From contig OZ038378.1 in the NCBI GenBank assembly GCA_964036045.1, positions 172,615,285 through 172,679,284 on the forward strand: a DNA stretch of 64,000 nucleotides, read 5' to 3'. The notes beneath the pieces were generated by a model. The model saw only the letters and a program-made list of their open reading frames with translations, was not told the origin of the DNA and made no database searches. Below, one piece after another: positions 10,466 to 21,100 of the stretch; within the stretch, counting starts at the first letter, position 1, and each line of letters starts with the position of its first letter. The position numbers and the translations under genes are program-made. The stretch is from Eutreptiella sp. 'Long Island Sound 2002' (lineage: Eukaryota > Euglenozoa > Euglenophyceae > Eutreptiales > Eutreptiaceae).

Positions 10466-11092
10466 ATGGAATGGCGGGCATTTGCACAGCCCCACAAGTC
10501 AAGGGCTTGTACGAGGCAGATATGGGACCCCACTAACAAGGTTTGCATCAGCTATGAGGTGCCAAGAAAGGTGGAACGTGATCGCGCATACTTTACCGTT
10601 TGCAACGGGAGGGAAAGGGTTAGATTAAAAGGCCCTTCCCCAACTGCCCTGCGAGACCCTTGTCCGCACTTCCCTCCAAATGCTGCAAGTCACCGCCGAT
10701 GGGTTCAAACCTCCAGCCCCAAATCTCTCTACTTGCACATGCCTAGACTCTGCTTCTGTCCCTACAGGGACACGCTCAGACACGGCCTCGGCAGGCCTAG
10801 TTGGCCTCACTCAGATTTCCCCGCAACCAGGCAGAAGTATTTGTTATATCAGCTAAGGCCAGAGGCCCTGCAACAATGGATGCAGTTTTTTGAGTCGGCA
10901 ATACTTTTGATGTTGACTTGTGCATCATCACTCGGCATGCACTTTCAACGGTCAAAAGGTGAGGCCGCATGCTCATGTCCAGTAACCAGGTCCAAGATTC
11001 CCAGCTGGCTGATTAGGGATCTTGAAAGAAAATTAGGTGAGGTGAGTGGACTCTCAGCCTCTGGATTACAAAAACAACAACTCTCTAAATGA
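10466..11092 (+). CDS. Unassigned open reading frame, probably not a gene
   Basis: From the ATG at 10466 the frame is open for about 208 codons; it is also open for 35 codons upstream without another ATG. The predicted protein is rich in Arg, Ser, His and Cys and shows no domain, signal peptide or repeat that I recognise. There is no neighbouring gene to give context and no visible intron structure. It is listed only because it is the longest frame in an otherwise empty 8-kb stretch. Chance occurrence is the likeliest explanation. Confidence 0.12.
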   Translation: MEWRAFAQPHKSRACTRQIWDPTNKVCISYEVPRKVERDRAYFTVCNGRERVRLKGPSPTALRDPCPHFPPNAASHRRWVQTSSPKSLYLHMPRLCFCPYRDTLRHGLGRPSWPHSDFPATRQKYLLYQLRPEALQQWMQFFESAILLMLTCASSLGMHFQRSKGEAACSCPVTRSKIPSWLIRDLERKLGEVSGLSASGLQKQQLSK

Positions 11093-11595
11093 CTCTTCAA
11101 AGGTTGGTAAACCAGGTTGCATGGTCAGATATGCAAGGGCCTGCAACACACAAACTGGCGTGAGGTCTTTGGTTTGCATGCGAACACCGAACCAACAAAG
11201 AGCGTCAAAGTGGCAATGTACTGCAGGCTGCTTCAATGAAAAAAATAAATGCGGTATCTGTGTGTGTATGGCACAATACATGACACCCCCACCCACCAGG
11301 GAAAGCCCCCCTTCCCCCAGGGTAGGCGCACAGCGCTTCACGTGGGGCCAAAAGCCACTCATCGTACACCGAATCCCACTCTGTCTTGCAGTGCCTCACA
11401 GCAACCGGGTACAACCTGTGTACCTAACCCCCCTTTGGAATCTCCCATTGGTTGCATTGGGGCTAGCTTTACAGGAAAGTAGCTGCGCCCCGCGTGCGCC
11501 GACATTAGGTGCTCCCCCAAACTTCTGTAACAAATGTTATCTAGCAAACACACACACTTCATGACAGACAGCAAACACACACACGCACACACGTT
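11093..11595. other. No gene recognised
   Basis: Overlapping short frames on both strands, followed by a CA-rich stretch (about 11548-11595). Nothing recognisable. Confidence 0.35.
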
Positions 11596-11645
11596 GAAGT
11601 GACCGTCTCCTCGACGGGGGGGGGGGTTACAACGGGGGGCAAGAC
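11596..11645. repeat. G-tract motif copy 3
   Basis: GAAGTGACCGTCTCCTCGAC followed by a G-run, TTACAAC and another short G-run. The lead sequence matches the motif at 8195 and 8634, and it is the third site of this family in 3.5 kb. Confidence 0.65.
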
Positions 11646-12030
11646 ACCAGCCTTTGTGCTCCGGGGTGACACGGCTGTGCCCTGTGGTGCTCCAAGTACC
11701 TGCCGATGAGCCCTCCCCGGAAAGCACGCCCCGTGGAGTGCCAGCGGGTGCAAGGCTGGGGGGATTCTACAGGGGGGTGAGGGTAAGGCGGTCGGAAGAC
11801 TGTGAAAAGCGGTTGGGGACAGCCATAGGCGCCAATCTAGTGGTTTGTCGACGCAAAGAGGCAATACTCTTAGCCCACGCAAACTGCACCCCCTTTTTTT
11901 CACCTAAGCACCTAGATTTTGTCAACGAAAAAAATAGTTTTTTTTGCCATCTTGAAAATACTGTTTTTCAAACCCTCCCAAAAAATGCATTTTTCATCAG
12001 GTTTGCCCATTTTTTGCTGTTTTTGGGGGG
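11646..12030. other. No gene recognised; T-rich tract near 11895-12015
   Basis: GC-rich sequence gives way to a T/A-rich stretch with many runs of T at 11895-12015. The composition change at about 12030 may be where older background meets the flank of element C. Confidence 0.3.
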
Positions 12031-13473
12031 GTCAAATAACCATTTGTAACCGCTGCGTAGTGGTTGATCTTTCTTGTGATTGCGAAGCCTGCAGCCTTGA
12101 TGCCCCAGGGGTCGTAACGCCCGACACTGCCCCTGATATCTCCGAACCCAACTGACCCTCTTCAGACCCATATCCAGCCTCTTGGAGCGACATATGCGAA
12201 GCACTTGTAAGTCCTTTGAACTCCATGGTGAGATATGAAGAGTACGAAAACCCGGTCTACAAAAATGGAGCAGACATAGAATCTCAATGCGCATTCATCG
12301 CAATTAATGACACATCGTGAAATCATTCGAAATAATTTAAATAAATCCGATTGGGAAATCACGAAAGACAAATGCGACTCGACGCGCGCTCACAGGCGAC
12401 ATCTGGCGGCGAACGGAAAACGTGAAAAAGAACGGAAAATTTACTGCACTAATGTACATCTGAGAATCATTGAAATTCTGATCACATCAGTGTATAATTG
12501 AGTGCTGTCACTGCTGCCGTTACACTCCCCCTCTGAAAACATACGCCAGTATGTCAGGCTGGGTCAAGTGAAGTGAACGAAACGGCGAAAGTGACCAAAA
12601 ACTGCCTAATCTAAGGCAAAATGTGTGAAATTGAGCTGAATTGAGCAAAATTGTGCTGAGATCTGTGCTTCGCGATGGCCATCGACTTGAATGAAACGTA
12701 TAGGTACCTCAGGGCACACAGAAAAAGCTTCGTTCAAGCTCAAAAATTCGAAAATTGAAAGTCTGAGTGAAGAATGTACATGATGATCCATGATCCATGA
12801 TTCATGATGAAATCAGGCTCTGACATCCCACTGCCAGAAAACAGAAAACGAGCGTCGCCATGTCGTCGAGCGTCAAAAAAATAGGGTATCCCTTCATGGA
12901 GTCCAAGATATGTGAAACTGGCTGGTGTCATTTGCAGTCATGAGACCAGATGCCAGATTATGGTACAAAATGTGCCTGAATTGAGACCAAAATCAGTGAA
13001 TCGCACACGGATTCAGGGTGGCGAAACTCACCGCAAGCCAAAATAGATCCAATTCAATGTCGATAGACACTGTGTGTAGTGTTGAACGGAAATCCAGTTC
13101 TCATTCATAGCCAATCCAGGTCAAATCCTCATGATGATGATGAATCCCATGATGGAAATCCAATCATTTAAAGTAATGATAGCCAAGAAAACCCAGTGGG
13201 GATTCCCCACACTGTCAGTATTGTTCCCGGGGCTTCATGTTTAATCCAGTATGAGCCAGAAGGGGTAATTGACTCGTTATAGTCCCAGAATGTATAAGCA
13301 TCCAATGCTTGGTACTGGGAATTTGCCAAAATTGAGCTGATTCTGAGGGGGATTCGAACACAATCCACAGATGAACAGCGAGTCGACACAAGTAAGAACA
13401 CCATCGTCGTCACTTGGTCTATATAAGCCCTTTGATAGTGGTCTATTGGAAAACGAACCAACCATCTCAATGT
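12031..13473. other. Outer flank of the element B insertion; probable 3' terminal region of element C
   Basis: Before element B inserted, this sequence was contiguous with position 26798, just downstream of element C pol on the minus strand. By position it should hold the C 3' LTR. It is non-coding, with short ATGATG/CATGAT-rich patches (about 12780-12810 and 13130-13150) of the same kind seen at 27010-27060 on the other side of B, and a TATATAAG core at about 13421-13429. I could not find a matching second LTR copy near 34200-35100, so LTR identity is not shown. Confidence 0.45.
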
Positions 13474-13478
13474 AAGAG
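13474..13478. repeat. Target-site duplication of element B, left copy (AAGAG)
   Basis: AAGAG directly precedes the TG end of the left LTR and is repeated at 26793-26797 directly after the CA end of the right LTR. Five bases is typical for Ty3/gypsy integrases. Confidence 0.9.
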
Positions 13479-14645
13479 TGCAATAAGACCTTTCGTAAAT
13501 GATCCTATTCTTCTTGAAATCTTAAAAAAATCAAGGAAAAGAAAACCCAAAGGATAATTGAATGATACAAACCCAAAAATCAAATGTAAACTCCAATGCT
13601 TTTCCCAAAAGACAACTGCCCTCAAGTCACCCAACACCAAGATGCAAGGCAACAAAACAAACAACACTAAACTGTGTATGAACCTGAAGTGAGGGTCTCC
13701 GTGAGGCTGCTTCATTTATTGAATCTCCATATTATTGAATCTCCATGTTATGTAATTTGATTCCCAAATATTCAATCCGCAAGACCCTGAGAGAGGGCGA
13801 GAAAGAAGCATGCCAAAAGAAGATGCAAAATGATGTATGCATATGTGCATGTTCGAAACCAAACATGTGTGCATGAATGCACGGACGAGTGACATTTACC
13901 GACGCATGAACCATTGACTCTCTCTTCTTTCTATAATACCACACCACACATATGTTCTCCCTACTTTAATTATGTTCACATAATCGCAACAAGGACATGC
14001 AAATAAAATGGTATGTACATTCCAAGTATGTACATATATGTGGCGAAGGCAAACAAAAGAATCAATAGCAATTGGGCAAAGTGGCGACATTCAATGAGCA
14101 ATTTCCATAAATCCATAGAGACAAGGCAATGAGGACACATGTGATATGAGATGCAAGAAGGAAAGTCGAAAATTGTAAAAACGACTCACTAAATCAGAGT
14201 GGACCCCTGTACGAGTGAAACACATGTAGCCAGGGAGTCGCTCGCATCGTCCAATATCACATGCAGTGAAACTATATTAATGCACGGCGCTGACTACGAA
14301 GCAAAGCCATGTTGCAGTGCAACAACCAATTTTCCTCCACCCGTAGTGCGCCTATCTATGCTTTCGCATGACAGATCTAACACTATTAGCACTACGGTGG
14401 TACTCTGTTGGCTGGCCTGCATTACAGCGCGACCCAACAGACAGCGCACGCACAGCCAGCTTGATAATCCCTCCTGTAAGATGTCACAATATCACCACAG
14501 ACAAACCTGTTCTGCACTGTCCTGTGTATTATTGTGTACAGAGATTCGACATATGTACAGGCCTCACTAACAGGTCTGGTGTGCCTAAGGCCACATTCCT
14601 CCTGTGTTTACCCTTGGTCTGTCGTCGCTCTGTGGTCCTATTACA
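13479..14645 (-). repeat. Element B 3' LTR (left copy)
   Basis: Matches 25626-26792 at a constant offset of 12,147 bp. In element orientation it begins TGTAATAGGACC and ends GGTCTTATTGCA. A TATTATAG sequence at about 13930-13940 (element strand) is a candidate TATA box in the equivalent 5' copy. Frames open inside it are shared by both copies and are not taken as genes. Confidence 0.95.
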
Positions 14646-14655
14646 CCCCCCTCCC
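14646..14655 (-). other. Element B polypurine tract
   Basis: Element-strand GGGAGGGGGG lies directly against the first base of the 3' LTR, the position and composition expected for the plus-strand DNA primer of an LTR retroelement. Confidence 0.85.
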
Positions 14656-15192
14656 AAGCTTGATGCCACCTGAAAGGGCGTCAGGCTGACAAAAGAATTA
14701 ATGGACCACAGAGCGGATCATCAGTAGTAGTAGACTGATAGATCTGCTCACCATGCTGGCCAAAAACCATCAGGCTGTACCTGTAAAATACCTACTTACT
14801 ACTGTAAAACATTGTAAAAAAATGTAGCATGGGTAAGACGTACCCAGATCACAATGAGCATTTGTAACAGACCAGTCTGGTATCACAGTGGAGATGAGAA
14901 GTGCTGCCAAAGGTCACCACTGGCATCCCAACGGCTTACACACTGAGATAATACATATGCAATGCAGTACTTACCTGCAGCAATGAGCCGAACTGCGCGA
15001 CATCCACAGATGCAGTTCACAGCCTTGACAAATTGCTACCCACCTGAGATGGAGGGAGAAAAAAATAGGAACGCACAAATCACGGCAGGTGGGGGGGGGG
15101 GTCTGCTGACACTGACGGCTGTGCTCCCCGTTCCCCCGGCAACGGCGTAGGAGAGAGCGTATGCTGAACACACTGCACCCACTGTGCGTCAG
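14656..15192 (-). other. Element B 3' untranslated region
   Basis: About 540 bp between the pol stop and the polypurine tract. No frame of note and no repeat with other parts of the window; it includes a G-run near 15089-15100. Confidence 0.6.
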
Positions 15193-18100
15193 CTACGGGG
15201 AAAAGGCAAATGCCACAAGGCGAGAAATCTCAGCAGACCTCAACCCATTAACCTGGTCCAACCGTAGCCTATCCAGAAGCTTATGGCGCTTATTGTAAGC
15301 CATCCAATCCTCATTGATGTCGTGGAGGAATGCCCTGGCATCCTGCCACTCAGGCTCCTCATATCCCTGATACTTCACAAGCCATTTGGTTCCCCTGTTC
15401 TTCCCCCGGCCCTTAGGCTTGTGATCCAGGATCTCCTCTACAATATACCGGTCCGACTCAACCATCTCCTCCGCATCCGTGTAAAAATGGAGCGGTGGCT
15501 GATTACCACTGATGGGTGCCTGGTAAGGCTTAAGTCTGACACTCTCCAAAATTTGTTCCCCTTTGTGTGTATATACCCTGTATCTGCCTGTACCCACGCG
15601 CTCCAACACCTCAGCCGGACCCGTCCAAATCCGATCCAACTTGGTAGTGTTGCTGTTGTTCTTCAAATCTTTATGGATACGCACCCAAACCCGATCCCCC
15701 GGACTGAACACCTGCAAAGGGTGTTTTTGTAAAAACTTCTGTGTCTGCCGCTTGTGGATCTGACACAACTTTTTCTGGACCTGGCGTCGCTCAGAAATGA
15801 GTCTATTGAAGAAGGATGCAGCGTCCTCACTGCCATCCTCGGGGATAATGGGGGGACAATCCCCAAAACCCATGGGGTCCCTCCCAAAGACAAGTCTATG
15901 GGGGGAATAACCCGAAACAGCCCCTGGCAAATCATTGAGGGCCCACGTGGCCAATGGGAGCAAGTGAAACCAGTCTTTAGAAATTTTTTGCTCCATGATT
16001 TGACGCAGGGACTGAATAATAGACTGCACTGCTCGCTCCGCCCTCCCATTGGCTTTGGGGTTGTAAACAGTGGACTTATGGTCCTCAACCCCTGACAGTT
16101 TCATCAAGGTATCAAAAAAACTGGCCTTGAGAATACTGTCATGCCCGGAAAAAATTTCATGAGGGAGTCCCATAAAGGAGACTACCCTCTCCAAAAAAAG
16201 CGATGCCAATGCCTCACTGCTAAGAGTATTGCTGCAGGGCACAGCAATAATGTAACCCGTCAATCTACATACAACCGCCATGATACTATTGTACAGCTGA
16301 TGTCCAACTTTCAGTTCTGGAACCGAAACAAAATCAATAGAAATGGACGAGAAAGGAAACTGTGGAATGGGGAAAAACTCCAGAGTATCCGGTTGCGCAC
16401 CCCGTCGTGGCTTGGTGGCCTGACATACATTACACTGCGTAGCAACCTGCGAAACCGCCTTTAAAAATTCAGCCCGCTTCATTCGCGCTGAAAATTTTCT
16501 AGCGAAAAGCTGACGGAGTTTGTCAGTGCCAGGGTGAGAATAAGAGTGCAGGCCATTCAGGACCTGCTTCACTATGGCGACAGGAACACAAATCTTACCC
16601 TTACTGCGCACCTTGCCATTACTGAAGAAATATTTGCCAACAGCCCTATCCTTGACAAGCTGCGGCCAAATGTCCTGAAATTCTGGATCTGTCTTGTAAA
16701 ATTCAGACCAGTCCTGCTGTAAAATACTGATGGCTGGCGGAACCTTAACAGACTCTAACCCAGAAACGGCGTACTGTGCTGCACCTGGCATGTGCCACGA
16801 CAGATCATTCAAAGCAGAAATATATTCAAGAGGAGGGGGGGAAGAAGCAGAGCATACATGAGAAAGGGAGCGAGACACAAGTTGTTCGAACTCAGTGTGC
16901 AATTGAATCGAATCAACATCTGCAAGAGAGGACACAAAACATTCAGGCGCAAGAGGGAAAATATGAGCAGACACAGATGCAAGTGCAGCAGGATCCAGAA
17001 ATTCCCCTGGGTATTCACGCTGCAAAAAAACCCGCGTTCTGGCCTGTTCCCCTTGTTCATCCCGATCCCAACCCTCGGCATCCAGGGTTGAACCATGGAA
17101 GGTGGCATCCTGAAAATCCCCTGCAGGATACGCCCACCTGGACAGGGTATCCCCCACCTCATTCTGTTCCCCCGGCAAGTACTCAATGTGCAGATTAAAT
17201 CTGCTCAAAAATTCATGCCATCGCCCCCGCCTCCCCAACAAGCCTGAAATGGTACAACGGTCTTCTTTGTACCATTGCAGGATGCTGCTGTGGTCTGTGC
17301 GCACTGTAACTTCCTGACCCCCAATCCAGGCTTGAAATTTCAGGAGAGCACATACCAAAGCACATGTCTCCTTTTCACGCACAGTCCACCCCATCTGCCC
17401 CCGCCCAGAAAGAGCTGTTTTCTCAAACTCAGGGCTGTTTTTCTCAGGATAATCATAGTCTTGTTTACCACTGCTGCCCTGCAGTTTCCTGGAAAAAAAC
17501 GCGACAGGGTGCCATCCCCCATCAGTACCCTGTTGCTCTAGTACCCCTCCGACGGCATAATCACAAGCATCAGTTGTGATTTTCCATTTGCCGTTGGGGG
17601 TGGGCAAATACAGGTCAACTGCACTCCTGAGCCCCTCCTTGATGGCATTGAAGCCACGTATCATGGGCTCAGTCCAGTGGATTCGGGCCTCAGCCGCACT
17701 CAACTTGACCCGTTTCCTTTTTTTCGCTGGCATGCCATCTTTGGTGATGGATGGACCTGTCTGTTGTTCATACAGATACTTACCCTTAAGGGCATCCATC
17801 AGCGGGGCGGCGTGTGTTACATATTTGGGTATGTATATACTATACCAATTAGCCAACCCCAGGAAACCCTTAAGCGCCTTCGGCGTTTTTATGGTATTAT
17901 GATCCCAATTACGTATGGCCTCTGTCTTAGCAGGAGATGGGCATCTCCTCCCTTCCCTGAGTATATGCCCACAATACTGTACCTGTAACTGAAACAGATG
18001 ACATTTCTCTGGCTTCACATAAAGTTTGGCCTTAGCCAAATTTGTAAACAAATGATGCAAAGCCTCATAATGATCCTGAAGGTATTCCTGCCGCTTGTCA

Positions 18101-21100
18101 GGGTCCTTCATGATATGCTGTATGTGTCTGTGGTCTGTGATCTGGCCCTGACATGCATATTTCTTCCCTGTCCCTGTCAGAACGTCGTCAATATATGGCC
18201 TACTATCTGGACAATCTTTCAAACAGTAGGCCACCATCCTTTGAAAGGCTTGTGGACCCACTTTTACCCCCATTGGTAATACTTTCCATTCATAAACACC
18301 AAAGGGTGTAATGAAGGAAGTATAATGCCAATGCTCCCTGGCCAAGTGCATTTGGTGGAACCCGTCCTCCAAATCCACCAGTGACCACAAAAAATTCCCA
18401 TTTTGGTTGGCAAGCTGGTCCTCAATTACCGGCAAAGGAAAATTTTGACCCTTTAATTGGGTATTTAAATGCCGATAATCAATTACCAGTCGCCATTTAC
18501 CATTGGCCTTGGGGACCAAAAAGGCCCGACTGACCCACTCAGGACTGTCCTCCTCCGATTTCTGAATAAAACCCTTTTTCAGAAAAGAGTCTATTTTCTC
18601 CCGCAAGGCAACTTCGCGTACCCCCACAGAACGAATCGCCTTAAAACTCATTGGCTGTGGATTGTCCACCAAGTCCAGACGCAGAATCGCATTAGGGCCT
18701 CGATGCTCATTCGCATCCTCTTCATAGCCCCTTGGTGTGAATAAAGTATCTTTGAAGCTGGAGAGTAACTGCTCTCGATACATCTGGCAATCAGGATGTT
18801 CTAGATCTGTCTGAATTACAGACTGCACTGAGCGTGGGTAACATAAATTCTGCACCTGGACCCCGGTTTCCTGATGTCCACAGGCAGTTGGCGCTGATCG
18901 ACTGTCAAAGTCGTTCTTGTACCCATATTTACAATATTCGGGCTCAGACTCCGACTCTGATGTCATGCCACATTCAGTGGTAGAGCCACAGCACTCTGAA
19001 GCAGAACAATCTGTATCAGTCTGGGGAGAAGGAGAAACAATGTCAGAAGTGTGCATACCAGATTGCCCTGGGCGTTGTCTCCTCTTCTGAGATATTTTCT
19101 GGCGTGCCTTGGCTCGTTTCTGGTCCTGAGATGAGGGGAGGAGCAAAAAATCTGCGCCACTGATGGGCAAAGCAGAGGGGGGACAAGAGGGAGCGGTAGG
19201 GCCGGGGACAGTGCCAGTAGACTTATTGACAGGCCTGCGCTTGCGGAATATTTTTCGCACTGGTTCCCAGTCATCTGTCTGGCTTCCCCCACCCTGTGGA
19301 TCAGCAAATTGATTTGGGGAAGGAGATCCACCGCGCTCCCTATCGGCTCCCATGGCATCAAAGAAAATCAGTCGATATGGGATCTTCAAATCCCTGGTGA
19401 CACTGCTGGGTTCAAAAATCTGACTGGGATCTGAAAAATCAACCCAGTCAACCGCAAATTCTCCCAAGACCCACCACCACCGTTCATGTTTCATGGTGGG
19501 TACGAGGGCTAATCCGCGTGCCTGATCACCCATGATTTTAGTGACACAATCCTCCCAAAGTCGATTGGGAGGGTGCAACCATAGGTGTTCATCCAACCAG
19601 GACTGCTGAAAAGCATCCTGATTGTGAGTCCAGAATCGCTTGACACCTGAATGGGTCACAAGACAGTCAGACTTACTTCTACAAAAGGCATCTACAGTGG
19701 GACGTAACCCATATTCCGATGCCCACTGTTCAGCAGCCGCAAAAAGAACACTGCGAAACTGCAAATCATCACCGGTACTCCGTGGTTTCTTCTTACGCAC
19801 CCTGGGTTGCCTATCCTGCACTGCCCGGGGGGGCTCACGCATAGCAGAGCTTTCAGAGCCGCTCCCCGCATCCTGTAAAGCTGAAATGGAATACTCATAC
19901 ATGTACTCTGACAAAGGGGGGTGTATCCGCCCTGCCAATTGTAACGCCTCTTCCACCAATGGGGCGTCCTCACTCGCTGACATTTGTGCCAGTAAGACAC
20001 TATCGGTGGGACTCCGTGAATGGCCAAAGCCACCCATGAAGTCGTCCGGATACAAGGCTTCAGGGTGATCAGTCCTGTCGCCTTGAACCTCACCGGCCCT
20101 ACCGGAACCGCAGTCTGGGATTTCAGTCTCCCATTGCTGGAGATAATGGATGTGAAATATATCAGCTTCCCCACTTGGATCTTCGGAACACACCAAATTA
20201 TCCAAGAGCTGTTGTGCCTCTGCCTCAAACAGTGCCACTGGCCTCTGTTCGGGTTGGACTCGGTATCCCACCATAATCCGTCCTGATTGAGGGGGTAGAG
20301 ACACAGCACAGGATGGTAGTGAGGCAGTACTAGAACACCCTGGGTCTGCCCTATCACTTTGGTTGCTACAGTCAGCCCCGGAACACCCAGGACCAGACGG
20401 GACAGTGCTATATAAAAACAATGATGCCATCTGCGGCAGAAACCCTGCCCACAGAAAAGCCAACCGCGACAGAAGACTCCCATCAAGCACCGGAAATGTT
20501 GCAGAGTTAATGGGCTCATGTAACTCCAAAGGCTGTACTTGCACAGCCGTGATACCTGTACTGCCAAAGCCAGAGTTGCCTCTAACTGTAGTCCCCAATT
20601 CAGAAACCTCGGTGGGGACTGGCACAGCAATGCACTCACAAATCAGTTGGGCAATGCGGTGTCCCAACTGCACTGACAATGTGGCAGTGCCAATGTTACC
20701 AAGGATCACCCCTACATTACCAGTATAATCACGGTCCACTACACCTCCTAACACCACAATCCCCTTGGATGCAAACCCACTTCGTGGGGCAATTCGCCCA
20801 TAAGTACCCGCAGGCACTGTGATGGCCAAATCTGTGGGCACCACCGCAATCTCACCAGGCTGCAGCTCCAACGCTGTGGCTGAACACAAATCCAGTCCCG
20901 CAGCACCTGGTGATCCTCGGATCGGGGCGGACGCGCTGGAGCTGAGTTTCTTGTAACACAACCGATTCTCAGGCTGGGGTGTATGCGTTGAACAACCAGC
21001 AAGCATCGAAAAAAGCATGAAAAAAACGAACCATTCTGCTGAACTGTGTTCAGCTGTGACTGGCTGTGACCGTGAAAGGATGCAACTGACTCCTGGCTGT

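Noticed and set aside
13421-13429. TATATAAG core taken as proof of an element C LTR promoter
   Set aside because: The core is nearly palindromic and common by chance, and no second LTR copy was found.
14199-14570. 123-codon frame in the element B LTR (also at 26346-26717)
   Set aside because: Antisense to the element, within an LTR, no domain.
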